Below are positions 54,666-62,877 of a stretch of 64,000 nucleotides of DNA, one piece after another (the stretch's first letter is position 1; each line of letters begins with the position of its first letter). Both the position numbers and the translations under genes were made by a program. Source of the DNA: Candidatus Hydrogenedens sp. (GTDB lineage: Bacteria; Hydrogenedentota; Hydrogenedentia; Hydrogenedentales; JAEUWI01); contig WGMK01000024.1 in assembly GCA_016125095.1 (NCBI GenBank), forward strand, positions 29,654 through 93,653, read 5' to 3'. The notes below the pieces were generated by a model. The model was given only the letters and a program-made list of their open reading frames with translations. It had not been told where the DNA came from and made no database searches.

Positions 54666-55109
54666 ATGAAGTACCTGGCCGCAATCGACTATTCGCCCAT
54701 ATCCACGGCGGTGCTGGACCAGGCGGCGCGCTTCGCGCTGGCCGAGGGCGCGACGGTATATCTCCTGCACGTGGAGCCGCCGGACCCCGACTTTGTGGGC
54801 TATGAAGCCGGACCGCCCCACGTGCGCCAGGCCGTGGCCCGCGAAGCCATGGAACACCATGCCGAACTGCGGACGATGAAAGAATCGCTCGAGGCGCGCG
54901 GCGTGAATGCGCATGCGCTGGTGATTCAGGGGCCCTTCGCCGAAAAGATTCTCGACGAGGCGCGACGGCTGGACGCCGGGCTGATCCTCATGGGGAGCCG
55001 TGGGCACGGCGCGCTGCACCACCTGGTCATCGGAAGCGTCAGCGAAGAGGTCGTGCAGCACGCGCCCTGCCCCGTGCTGCTCGTGCCCCACCACCCCGCC
55101 GGGAATTAA
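54666..55109 (+). CDS. universal stress protein (UspA family)
   Basis: A 147-residue Rossmann-like protein. KYLAAIDYSPISTAVLDQAA begins strand 1. The C-terminal ATP-binding motif GSRGHGALHHLVIGSVSEEV is intact (G-2x-G-9x-G-S), so this is the nucleotide-binding class. QHAPCPVLLVPHH ends the domain. It lies 10 bp after the diguanylate cyclase and may share its transcript. Confidence 0.92.
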   Translation: MKYLAAIDYSPISTAVLDQAARFALAEGATVYLLHVEPPDPDFVGYEAGPPHVRQAVAREAMEHHAELRTMKESLEARGVNAHALVIQGPFAEKILDEARRLDAGLILMGSRGHGALHHLVIGSVSEEVVQHAPCPVLLVPHHPAGN

Positions 55110-55248
55110 TCCCGCCGGAATCGCTGTTGCATCAGGACTCGCGCGGCTTGGTTGCCTTGGGCCGCGCGGAGTATACTGCCGGTGGCAGCCGCCCGATGCG
55201 GGACGGCGCCCTCGCGGAAACTCGCATAAGGCATTGGAGGATATAGAC

Positions 55249-55569
55249 ATGGGTAACGCAGTCGCTTTCACCAAGGAAAGCTTCAAAGAAACGACCGCCT
55301 CCGGCGTGTCGCTGGTGGATTTCTGGGCCGAATGGTGCGGCCCGTGCAAAATGATCGCCCCGGCCATCGAAGAACTCGCGACCGAATTCGCGGGCAAGGC
55401 CAACATCGGCAAGGTGGACGTGGATCAGGAAGGCGAACTCGCCCAGGAATTCGGCGTGTCCAGCATTCCGACCCTGCTGATCATGAAAGACGGCGCCGAG
55501 GCCCAGCGCTTCGTCGGCGTCACCAAGAAAGACGAGCTCGCCAAGGCCATCAACGCCGCCCTCGGCTAG
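55249..55569 (+). CDS. trxA: thioredoxin
   Basis: Cytosolic disulfide reductase of 106 residues. VSLVDFWAEWCGPCKMIAPA contains the CGPC active site; KVDVDQEGELAQEFGVSSIP has the conserved cis-proline, and RFVGVTKKDELAKAI the late conserved segment. The ATG at 55249 was preferred for GGAGG 8 bases upstream and for giving the standard length. A strong terminator follows. Confidence 0.96.
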   Translation: MGNAVAFTKESFKETTASGVSLVDFWAEWCGPCKMIAPAIEELATEFAGKANIGKVDVDQEGELAQEFGVSSIPTLLIMKDGAEAQRFVGVTKKDELAKAINAALG

Positions 55570-55595
55570 GCCCGCAGCCCGATTCAGCATCACGG

Positions 55596-55634
55596 CCGGG
55601 CGGCCTCCCAAGGTGGAGGCCGCCCGGTTTTTTG
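55596..55634 (+). terminator. rho-independent terminator of trxA
   Basis: A perfect 13-bp GC stem (55596-55608 with 55615-55627), 6-nt loop, followed by TTTTTTG. Confidence 0.92.
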
Positions 55635-55702
55635 TTTCGACCGTTACGTTGGTATGCCAAATGGGTTATGCTATTCCTAAGACTGAGGACGGTCCCTGTC
55701 AA

Positions 55703-55960
55703 ATGCCGACAATATTGTTAGTCTCGGGATGGAGGTTTTTCTTCTACTCGAATGAGGGAAATGAACCCCCGCATATTCACTGTCGAAAGGGCGGCGCCGA
55801 GGCAAAGTATTGGTTGTATCGGGAAGCCTTTGATATTGCAGAAGCCTATGCACACGGCCTAACGCCATCGGATACTCGCGCTGTGCGCAAAATCATTTTC
55901 GAGCATTTTGATTATCTGCTTCGCGAATGGGACATCTTCCAGGAGAGAAAAGATGGCTAA
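55703..55960 (+). CDS. DUF4160 protein (toxin-antitoxin-like pair, first gene)
   Basis: An 85-residue protein beginning PTILLVSGWRFFFYSNEGNE, with PPHIHCRKGGAEAKYWL, the DUF4160 signature. DUF4160 genes are commonly paired with DUF2442 genes, as here, and have been proposed to be type II toxin-antitoxin-like modules; activity is unproven. The ATG at 55703 gives the family N-terminus. Base composition is visibly less GC-rich than neighbouring genes, consistent with transfer. Overlaps the next gene by 8 bp. Confidence 0.85.
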   Translation: MPTILLVSGWRFFFYSNEGNEPPHIHCRKGGAEAKYWLYREAFDIAEAYAHGLTPSDTRAVRKIIFEHFDYLLREWDIFQERKDG

Positions 55961-56201
55961 GGCACACGAGGTAAAGGTTTGCGGCGTTGTGGGAACCGAG
56001 CTGGATTTGCTGGTTGACGGTGAAGCGTATCTCTTCGATCTCGCATCAGTCTCGTCCCGGCTGGCCCGGGCTACTCCCCAGCAACTTGCGAATCTCGAGG
56101 TCTCGCCCGGCGGCTACGGACTCTATTGGCCGGAAGTGGATGAAGACCTCTCGATTGACGGACTGTTGCGTGAACATTCCGGTGCCCGCAAGGTAGGCTG
56201 A
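55953..56201 (+). CDS. DUF2442 protein (partner of DUF4160)
   Basis: An 82-residue protein: AKAHEVKVCGVVGTELDLLV, FDLASVSSRLARATPQQLAN, and the typical C-terminal YGLYWPEVDEDLSIDGLL. DUF2442 proteins bind DNA or nearby operators in some proposals. The ATG at 55953 has AGGAGAG upstream inside the DUF4160 gene, so the two are co-translated. It completes the pair. Confidence 0.86.
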   Translation: MAKAHEVKVCGVVGTELDLLVDGEAYLFDLASVSSRLARATPQQLANLEVSPGGYGLYWPEVDEDLSIDGLLREHSGARKVG

Positions 56202-56285
56202 TCTCACGACCGCTCACCGTTTGAAATTCGCCGGTGTCCTGCTATACTCGCACGAACACGACACTTCACCAGAGGAAGCCCGAGC

Positions 56286-57005
56286 ATGAGCTACGAATAC
56301 GACAACAATCCGGCGGAACTGTACGGGGCGGCCGCAGAAGCGCCCGAAGTGCGCGCGGCGTTTATCAGCAAGACCTACATGCACCTGCTCGCGGCGGTAA
56401 TCGCCTTTCTCGGCATCGAGACGGTACTGCTGCAGATGCCGTTCACGCCGGGCCTCATCGAGCTAATGCTTACGGGCGCGGGAGGTTATTCCTGGCTGCT
56501 GGTACTGGGACTGTTCATGGCCGTGAGCTTTGTCGCGAACCGCTGGGCGGAATCGTCCACCTCGCTGACCACCCAGTACGCGGGCCTCGGCCTCTACGTG
56601 GTGGCGCAGTCGTTTCTGTTTCTGCCGCTGCTGTTCATCGCGCAGGTATACGGCGGTCCGAACGTTATCCCGACGGCGGGCTTCACCACCTTCGGCGCCT
56701 TCCTCGCGCTGACCGCCGTGGTCTTTATCACCCGGCAGAACTTCTCGTTCATCGGACCGTTTCTCGGCGTCGCCGGTATCGGTGCGATGGCATTCATCGT
56801 GTGCAGCATCCTGTTCGGTTTCGATCTGGGCAATCTCTTCACCATCGTCATGATCGTCTTCGCGTGCGGCTATATCCTCTACGACACCTCGCGCGTGCTG
56901 CATGAATACCACTCGACCCAATACGTCGCGGCGTCGCTCGCCCTGTTCGCCTCCGTCACGCTGCTGCTTTGGTACGTGTTGCGCCTCTTCATGTCGCGCG
57001 ACTAG
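56286..57005 (+). CDS. Bax inhibitor-1/YccA family membrane protein
   Basis: A 239-residue protein with seven predicted helices. After a polar N-terminus (YEYDNNPAELYGAA) come FISKTYMHLLAAVIAFLGIE, WLLVLGLFMAVSFVANRWAE, YAGLGLYVVAQSFLFLPLLF, and the C-terminal YILYDTSRVLHEYHSTQYVA with the Asp pair typical of BI-1, where pH-sensing carboxylates act in calcium leak. Bacterial members include YccA and YetJ. AGAGGAAG precedes the ATG. Confidence 0.9.
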   Translation: MSYEYDNNPAELYGAAAEAPEVRAAFISKTYMHLLAAVIAFLGIETVLLQMPFTPGLIELMLTGAGGYSWLLVLGLFMAVSFVANRWAESSTSLTTQYAGLGLYVVAQSFLFLPLLFIAQVYGGPNVIPTAGFTTFGAFLALTAVVFITRQNFSFIGPFLGVAGIGAMAFIVCSILFGFDLGNLFTIVMIVFACGYILYDTSRVLHEYHSTQYVAASLALFASVTLLLWYVLRLFMSRD

Positions 57006-57188
57006 CTACATCGGAAACGGCGGCCGGTAGTCCGGATTCGGGAAATCGAAGCAGCTGCACATGCCCCGGGCGAAGCGTAGTTGGAAGGGGTGTGGCTCCA
57101 GTTCGAGCGCCTGCAGCGCGCGGCCCGAGGGCGATTCGCCGAGTGTGATGCAGGGCGGATCGGGCGCGGGCAGTGTGCCTAAGAGCAT
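57006..57188 (-). CDS. possible 60-residue hypothetical protein
   Basis: Open frame of 60 residues filling the gap between the convergent BI-1 gene and the acetoacetate-decarboxylase-like gene. The product (LLGTLPAPDPPCITLGES; FARGMCSCFDFPNPDYRPP) has three cysteines, no membrane segment and no family I know. It begins 6 bases after the upstream stop on the same strand, consistent with a small operon gene. It could be a chance frame. Confidence 0.38.
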   Translation of the reverse strand: MLLGTLPAPDPPCITLGESPSGRALQALELEPHPFQLRFARGMCSCFDFPNPDYRPPFPM

Positions 57189-57194
57189 GCGCCC

Positions 57195-57887
57195 TTACTT
57201 GGTGACGTTGAACATGGCCTTGAAGTTCGTCTCGCTCTGCGCCAGCCGTCCTTCGTGCACGGTGTAGAGGTTCGAGGTCACATCGAACGGTACCGGCGTG
57301 CCGGCCGTGGGCACGCGCAGGCGGAAGTACTCGGTGCCGTCGGCTTCGTACGCGGTTGTCTCGCAAACGCCGTTGTCTTCCTGCACGTCGATTTCCTGCA
57401 CCACCTTGGGCAGACCCCAAATCTTCACACCGCGGATCTGGTTCTCCCGCGAAGTGACCGGCATGGAGAACACGTAGTAGCCGAAGTTTTTGAACCAGGG
57501 AGTGACGAGCGGCAGCACGGGCACGTTGATGCCAGGGTTCACGAGGATGGGAATCGTCATCGCGATCTCGTTGTACGGCGCCACGCCCAGCACCTGCTTG
57601 TATTCATAGCAGGCGAAGGCCACGGCGGCCCGTCCGCCCGGCAGCCTCACGGGCTTCAGCTTCGGGTGCGGCATCAGGGCGGCGGCCCGTTCCCAGGGGC
57701 ATAGAAAAATCGCCTGCGCGCAGGTCACGTCGCCGTAGAACGTCGGGAAGAGATAGTCCTTTGCGATGGTGTCGTTCAACTGCAGCGGCTGCGGCGCTTT
57801 ACGTAGTTTGAAGCGCGCGTAAAAAGGGTCGGCAAAATCCGCCACGTTGTCGAGCAATCCGGCGGGTATCTCTTCGGTTGTTCTCAT
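57195..57887 (-). CDS. acetoacetate decarboxylase (ADC) family protein
   Basis: A 230-residue protein of the ADC fold. ERAAALMPHPKLKPVRLPGG, AFACYEYKQVLGVAPYNEIA, and GVKIWGLPKVVQEIDVQED are the conserved blocks; the lysine in GLPK corresponds to the Schiff-base lysine of true decarboxylases. The family also includes enzymes with other substrates, so decarboxylation of acetoacetate is not certain. The ATG at 57887 follows AGGAG; a longer reading from 57926 lacks this. Confidence 0.83.
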   Translation of the reverse strand: MRTTEEIPAGLLDNVADFADPFYARFKLRKAPQPLQLNDTIAKDYLFPTFYGDVTCAQAIFLCPWERAAALMPHPKLKPVRLPGGRAAVAFACYEYKQVLGVAPYNEIAMTIPILVNPGINVPVLPLVTPWFKNFGYYVFSMPVTSRENQIRGVKIWGLPKVVQEIDVQEDNGVCETTAYEADGTEYFRLRVPTAGTPVPFDVTSNLYTVHEGRLAQSETNFKAMFNVTK

Positions 57888-57999
57888 TTTTCGCTCCTGT
57901 GCGGCGTCATTTATAGCACATGCCATGGCATGTAGAGATTTCTTGGGGTATGATGCAAGGGAGGAACCCGGCCCCGGCCGGCACAGAGGAGGTCACCCC

Positions 58000-59178
58000 A
58001 TGCGTGCTATTCACTGGCTTTGGATTGTGGTCATCGTAGGGGTTGCTCCGGCCATCGCCCCGCATGCGGAGGTCGTCGTGCTCAAGGGCGCAGTCGAACT
58101 CTGCGGCGACGGCATCGACAACGATCAGAACGGCTTCACGGACTGCGACGATTTCGCCTGTTCGAACAGCCAGTTCTGCACCGGCGAGACGTCGTGCGGC
58201 GATGGCATCGACAATGACGAAAATGGCTTCACGGATTGCGGCGACTTCAATTGCGCAAACAGCCAGTTCTGCACGGGGGAAACCAGCTGCAACGACGGCA
58301 TCGACAATGACGAAAACGGCTTTACCGACTGCGACGACTTCAACTGCGCGGGTGAAGCCATCTGCACCATGCCGCTGCTGATCTGCCCGGAGGGCGCGGC
58401 GCATTCCCAGCCGCCCCTTGCGACCACCAGTCAACCGGGTTTCAGCGACGAGTCGGACAACGGCCTGCGCGCCTTCGACAATTTCTCCGGGTTGGCCGAA
58501 CCAATCGCGGGAATCGTGTGGTGGGGCGGCGGTATCACCCCCAATGCCTGCACGCGTAATCCCGACACCTTCGAGATTGCCTTCTTCCAGAATAGCGGCG
58601 GCCAGCCGGGCACGCTCGTCGCCGCTGAAACCGTCGTGTCTGCCGCGAGCGAGGCGACCGGCAGCGATGCCGGATTCGGCGAACTGCGGCGGTATGAGTA
58701 TTACTTCGACGAGCCCGTCACGCTGGCGTCCGGCTGGGTCAGTGTCTACGGTACCGGCGGCTTTCAGGGGTGCTTCTTCTACTGGGCGAACGGGGACGAC
58801 GGCGACAACAATGCCTTCTCCAGCGGCTTTGGATCGCAGGGGGTGGACTTCGCGTTCTGCCTGATTACGGCGCGGCATAGCGCCGACCAGAACGACGACG
58901 GCATCATCTCCATCGGCGAGTTGCTGCGGGTCATCCAGTTCTACAACGCCGGCGGCCTGCACTGCGCGGCAGCGCAGCAGATTACCGAAGACGGCTTCGT
59001 GCCGGGTGCGAGCCAGCCCGATCAGGGCTGCCGCCCGCACGACAGCGACTACAATTTGCAGGACTGGATTATCTCGCTGTCGGAACTGCTGCGGCTCATT
59101 CAGCTCTACAACAACGGCGGCTATGTCGCCTGTCCCGAGGACGACACCAGCGAGGACGGCTACTGCTCGGCGGTCTGA
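58000..59178 (+). CDS. secreted protein with DGIDND repeats and EF-hand (S)LSELLR tail
   Basis: Exported 392-residue protein (signal WLWIVVIVGVAPAIAPHA). Three tandem units of about 32 residues follow, each CGDGIDNDQNGFTDCDDF or a close variant, with paired cysteines and acidic residues as in calcium-binding repeats of myxobacterial-type surface proteins. A middle beta-rich domain (FDNFSGLAEPIAGIVWWGGG; LRRYEYYFDEPVTLASGW) resembles a jelly-roll or lectin-like fold. The tail has a canonical EF loop DQNDDGIISIGE with LLRVIQFYNAGGLHC, then HDSDYNLQDWIISLSELLRL. AGGAGGT before the ATG. The 3' end overlaps the convergent DUF2254 gene by 19 bp. Confidence 0.83.
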   Translation: MRAIHWLWIVVIVGVAPAIAPHAEVVVLKGAVELCGDGIDNDQNGFTDCDDFACSNSQFCTGETSCGDGIDNDENGFTDCGDFNCANSQFCTGETSCNDGIDNDENGFTDCDDFNCAGEAICTMPLLICPEGAAHSQPPLATTSQPGFSDESDNGLRAFDNFSGLAEPIAGIVWWGGGITPNACTRNPDTFEIAFFQNSGGQPGTLVAAETVVSAASEATGSDAGFGELRRYEYYFDEPVTLASGWVSVYGTGGFQGCFFYWANGDDGDNNAFSSGFGSQGVDFAFCLITARHSADQNDDGIISIGELLRVIQFYNAGGLHCAAAQQITEDGFVPGASQPDQGCRPHDSDYNLQDWIISLSELLRLIQLYNNGGYVACPEDDTSEDGYCSAV

Positions 59179-60476
59179 AGCCGCTCGATCAGGGCGTCGT
59201 AGCGTTGCCGGATATCGGCCTGGTCGTTCTCTTCCGGCACCTCGCGCTCAGCCGCGCGCAGCACCATGTCGGCCTGCCGCCGGATGGCTTCGCAGTCGCC
59301 GGGACGGTGCGTCTTGGCGGCGATCAACCGCAGGCTTTCCATAATCCGGATAAGAATCGCCACGCCGCCGCGCCCGTTCTGCCGTATCTGGTTGAAGGCC
59401 GCATTCAGCGCGGAGGAAAAAGTTTCCGGATCCGCGATCACGCGCAAATGACCGTCGTCGTCCAGGTGTAGTCCGCCGGGAATCTTGCGCTCTGCGAGCC
59501 GCGCGAGCGTCGCGCCCAGCCGATCCACGCAGGTGATGGCGGTAAAGGGGTCGTTCACGCCGGGCGATAGCGCCCGCACCGCAACCTCCACCAGTTCGCT
59601 GATGGCGCATTCCAGATCCTGCCAGGGCGTGCGCTGATACCCGTACACGATGGCATCGTCGAAGGCGGCATCCAATTCTTCGCCAGCCTTGTCGGGCGGC
59701 AGCACTTCAGCGATGGGCAGCCCGCGCATCACGAAATGCCCCGGGCGGTTGTGAATTCGGAGCACGTATTCGCCCCGCGTGGCCAGGCCGAGCAGCGCCG
59801 CGTAGTCGATGGCCTGGATATAGCCTTCGCCGCGCGCGAGCACGGGCCCGCCTTCCCCCTCCGGAGGCTGGCTGTCGGAGTCCTTGACGCCGGGGGAATC
59901 GGGATCGAGCACCTCTGGAAAGAGCCGCTCTATGGAGCGATCCAGCTCTGCCGCCACCGCCTCCACGATGTTCGGCGCCTGGATCATCCGGGCGATACGG
60001 TGGATAAAATAGATGAGGAACCCCAGACCGCCCACGGCCGCCACCAGCGCGAACACCACCGACAGGCGCGGCACAAAGCCGCCTTCCTTCTCGTCCACAA
60101 TCGCCAGCACGATGAGGCAATACGCCGCCGTGGAAAGATACAGCCCCAGCGCGAAGTGGGTGGAGCGCTCGGCCATGAAGGTGCGCACCAACCGCGGCCC
60201 CATCTGTGACGAGGCGATGGACAGCGTGAGGATGGTGATGGAGAACACCACGCCCACAATCGACACATTGGCAGAGGTGATGGTGGACAGGATGGTCTGC
60301 GCCGCCCCCGCGGTCAGATCGAGCCCGGTCCATGCTTGCAGCCCATCCAGATCGTAGCGGCGTTCAAGCGCGGGGAGCGCGAAGGCAAGCGTGAACATGA
60401 CCGCCGCCATGGCGTTGGGCACGAACCAATAACTCGAGCGCAGGGCGTCGAGCCAGCTGAGCAGACGGATTCTCAC
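59160..60476 (-). CDS. DUF2254 membrane protein
   Basis: A 438-residue protein with four N-terminal helices (VPNAMAAVMFTLAFALPALE, ANVSIVGVVFSITILTLSIA, FALGLYLSTAAYCLIVLAIV, SVVFALVAAVGGLGFLIYFI) and a long cytosolic half (RALSPGVNDPFTAITCVDRL is the DUF2254 hallmark). The function is unknown. The start is GTG 60476 with AAAGGAC 4-5 bases upstream; a longer reading to 60542 lacks support. Divergent from the GMC oxidase. Confidence 0.86.
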   Translation of the reverse strand: MRIRLLSWLDALRSSYWFVPNAMAAVMFTLAFALPALERRYDLDGLQAWTGLDLTAGAAQTILSTITSANVSIVGVVFSITILTLSIASSQMGPRLVRTFMAERSTHFALGLYLSTAAYCLIVLAIVDEKEGGFVPRLSVVFALVAAVGGLGFLIYFIHRIARMIQAPNIVEAVAAELDRSIERLFPEVLDPDSPGVKDSDSQPPEGEGGPVLARGEGYIQAIDYAALLGLATRGEYVLRIHNRPGHFVMRGLPIAEVLPPDKAGEELDAAFDDAIVYGYQRTPWQDLECAISELVEVAVRALSPGVNDPFTAITCVDRLGATLARLAERKIPGGLHLDDDGHLRVIADPETFSSALNAAFNQIRQNGRGGVAILIRIMESLRLIAAKTHRPGDCEAIRRQADMVLRAAEREVPEENDQADIRQRYDALIERLQTAEQ

Positions 60477-60591
60477 GGCGTCCTTTCCGGTGGCTTCTTC
60501 CCCCGACCATACCAGAACCGGGACCCTCCCGGCGTGGATCACTCCGTCTCAATCGGCTATGCTGCAAGCGGGCACTTTGGTGGAGCATGCG

Positions 60592-62205
60592 ATGAGCGAC
60601 ACATTCGACTACGATTACCTGGTCATCGGTTCGGGATTCGGCGGCTCGGTTTCGGCGCTGCGCCTGAGCGAAAAAGGCTACCGCGTCGGCGTGCTCGAGA
60701 TGGGCAAGCGCTTCAACAAGGACACCCTGCCCAAGACCACCTGGGAAGTGCGCAAGCACCTGTGGAAGCCGAAGCTGGGCCTGCATGGCATCGCCCAGAT
60801 TTCCTGGCTGCGCGATGTGCTCATCTTCCACGGCGCAGGCGTGGGCGGCGGCAGCCTCGTGTATGCCGCCACGCTGCTGGTGCCGCCCGACAAGGCCTTC
60901 GCGCAGAACTGGCCCTCGGACGAGGACTGGTGCGCCAAGCTGGCCCCGCACTACGACGAGGCCAAGCGCATGCTCGGCGCCGTCGAGGCGAAGAACATCT
61001 ACGAGACCGACCGGCTGCTGCGCGACGTGGTGGAGGACGAGTACGGCCGCGGCGACACCTTCCACAAGCACACGGTCGGCATCTATTTCGGCGAGACGGG
61101 CAAGACGGTGCCCGACCCCTTCTTCGGCGGCAAAGGGCCCGAGCGTACCGGCTGCATCGAATGCGGCGCGTGCATGGTGGGCTGCCGCCACAACGCCAAG
61201 AATACGCTCGACAAGAACTACCTGTACCTCGCCGAGCAGCTCGGCTGCGTGATTCATCCCGAGACGAAGGCGGTGGACGTGCGCCCGCTGCCCGGCGGCG
61301 GCTACGAAATCGACACCATCTGCTCCACCACCTTCTTCCCCAGCGGCCGCAAAACTTATCGCGCGCGGGGCGTCGTGTTTTCCGCCGGGGTGCTGGGCAC
61401 CGTCGAGCTGCTGATGCAGTGCAAGCAGCGCGGCAGCCTGCCGCGCCTGTCGGACAAGCTGGGCGATTTCGTGCGCACCAACAGCGAGGCCATCCTCGGC
61501 GTGAACGCCACGGACCCCAAGGCGCACTACGGCCGCGGCGTGGCGATTACTTCGGGCATTTTCCCCGACGAGCACACGCACGTGGAGATGGTGCGCTACG
61601 GCGAGGGCGCCGATTCGATGTCGTGGCTGATGACCCTGCTCACCGGCGGCGAGGGCAAGCTGCCCCGCTGGATGCGCCTGCTGGGCAACGTGCTCAGCCA
61701 TCCCCTGCAGTTCCTCCAGACCGCCAACCCCTTCGGCTGGTCGCGCCGCACCGCCATCGTGCTGGTCATGCAACCGCTCGACAGCTTCATGCGGCTGCGG
61801 CTGCGCAAGGGCTGGTTCGGCGGCTCGCACATCGACACCGAAACCGTGCCCGGGCAGGATGTGCCCAAGTATCTGCCCATGGGCAACCGGATTACCGAGT
61901 TGCTTGCCAAGCGCATGCAGGCCGTGCCGCAGAGCCTCAGCCTGGAAGTGCTCGGCAACACCTCGAGCACGGCGCACATCCTCGGCGGCGCGGCCCTGGG
62001 GCGCAGCCCCGAAACCGGCGTGTGCAATGCCGACGGCCAGGTCTACGGCTACGACAACCTCTACGTCGCCGACGGCAGCATCGTCCCCGCCAACCTCGGC
62101 GTCAACCCCTCGCTCACCATCACCGCCCTCAGCGAATACATCATGTCCCGCGTGCCCGAAAAGGCGGCGCGCCCGGCCGAGGCGGAGGCCGTACACGCCG
62201 AATGA
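60592..62205 (+). CDS. GMC/cholesterol-oxidase-like FAD oxidoreductase
   Basis: Flavoprotein of 537 residues. N-terminal FAD motif YDYLVIGSGFGGSVSALRLS, HGAGVGGGSLVYAATLL, FSAGVLGTVELLMQ, and the C-terminal NLYVADGSIVPANLGVNPSL with NTSSTAHILGG. A ferredoxin-like CIECGACMVGC segment (C-x2-C-x2-C-x3-C) lies at about 186-196, as in the cholesterol-oxidase-like GMC branch. It probably oxidises a sterol-like or other alcohol. The ATG at 60592 has a GGAG nearby upstream. The following SRPBCC gene overlaps its stop (ATGA), so the two work together. Confidence 0.88.
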   Translation: MSDTFDYDYLVIGSGFGGSVSALRLSEKGYRVGVLEMGKRFNKDTLPKTTWEVRKHLWKPKLGLHGIAQISWLRDVLIFHGAGVGGGSLVYAATLLVPPDKAFAQNWPSDEDWCAKLAPHYDEAKRMLGAVEAKNIYETDRLLRDVVEDEYGRGDTFHKHTVGIYFGETGKTVPDPFFGGKGPERTGCIECGACMVGCRHNAKNTLDKNYLYLAEQLGCVIHPETKAVDVRPLPGGGYEIDTICSTTFFPSGRKTYRARGVVFSAGVLGTVELLMQCKQRGSLPRLSDKLGDFVRTNSEAILGVNATDPKAHYGRGVAITSGIFPDEHTHVEMVRYGEGADSMSWLMTLLTGGEGKLPRWMRLLGNVLSHPLQFLQTANPFGWSRRTAIVLVMQPLDSFMRLRLRKGWFGGSHIDTETVPGQDVPKYLPMGNRITELLAKRMQAVPQSLSLEVLGNTSSTAHILGGAALGRSPETGVCNADGQVYGYDNLYVADGSIVPANLGVNPSLTITALSEYIMSRVPEKAARPAEAEAVHAE

Positions 62206-62669
62206 GCCGGCCCATCGAGCTCGCGAGCGACCTCGCGGCGGACGGAGCAGCCGTGTGGCAGCACGCCGGTTCGATGCCCGGCGTGAATCAGGAACTCATG
62301 CCGCTCGTCCGGATGACCTATCCCGCGGGGGCCGAATCGCTCGAAGGTATCGATGTGCCACTGGGCGAAACGCTGTTCTCCAGCGTGCTGCTCCTCGGCG
62401 GCGTGTTGCCCTTCGATGTCCACTTTCTGCGCCTGCTGAGCGTGGAGTCCGGCCGCGGCTTCGACGAGCATTCGTCCAGCCTCATGCATTCGGACTGGCT
62501 GCACACCCGCACCCTCGAATCCCTGCCCGGCGGCGGATGCCGCGTGCGCGACGCCGTCGATTTCATGCCCCGCCTGCCCTTCCTCAAACCCCTGCTGGTC
62601 CCCGTCGTGCGCGCCGTATTCCGCTGGCGCCACCGCCGCCTGCGCAAGAAGTTCGGAGCACTGCGATGA
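62202..62669 (+). CDS. SRPBCC/START-like ligand-binding protein
   Basis: A 155-residue single-domain protein. PIELASDLAADGAAVWQHAG begins the helix-grip fold; VLPFDVHFLRLLSVESGRGF gives central strands, and DAVDFMPRLPFLKPLL with VVRAVFRWRHRRLRKKFGAL forms the long C-terminal helix typical of SRPBCC lipid-binding proteins. It starts inside the GMC oxidase stop codon (ATGA). Binding of the oxidase substrate or product is a reasonable inference. Confidence 0.72.
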   Translation: MSRPIELASDLAADGAAVWQHAGSMPGVNQELMPLVRMTYPAGAESLEGIDVPLGETLFSSVLLLGGVLPFDVHFLRLLSVESGRGFDEHSSSLMHSDWLHTRTLESLPGGGCRVRDAVDFMPRLPFLKPLLVPVVRAVFRWRHRRLRKKFGALR

Positions 62670-62877
62670 GGCCATACCTGCGATAGCCGCTACAGGCGGG
62701 TTAGAGGGGGGCGTGCATTCTCGTTTTAGTTTTCGGTGCAGGCGGACGACGCGTGAGCACCGCCGAGCTGATCATAGATTTTACTATTCAGTGATTTGTT
62801 AGTTGAATAATGGCAAGTCGCAGAGTATCTTCACACGTTGTGGGGATGCAATCACACTGAACTACAACGACGGCAGG

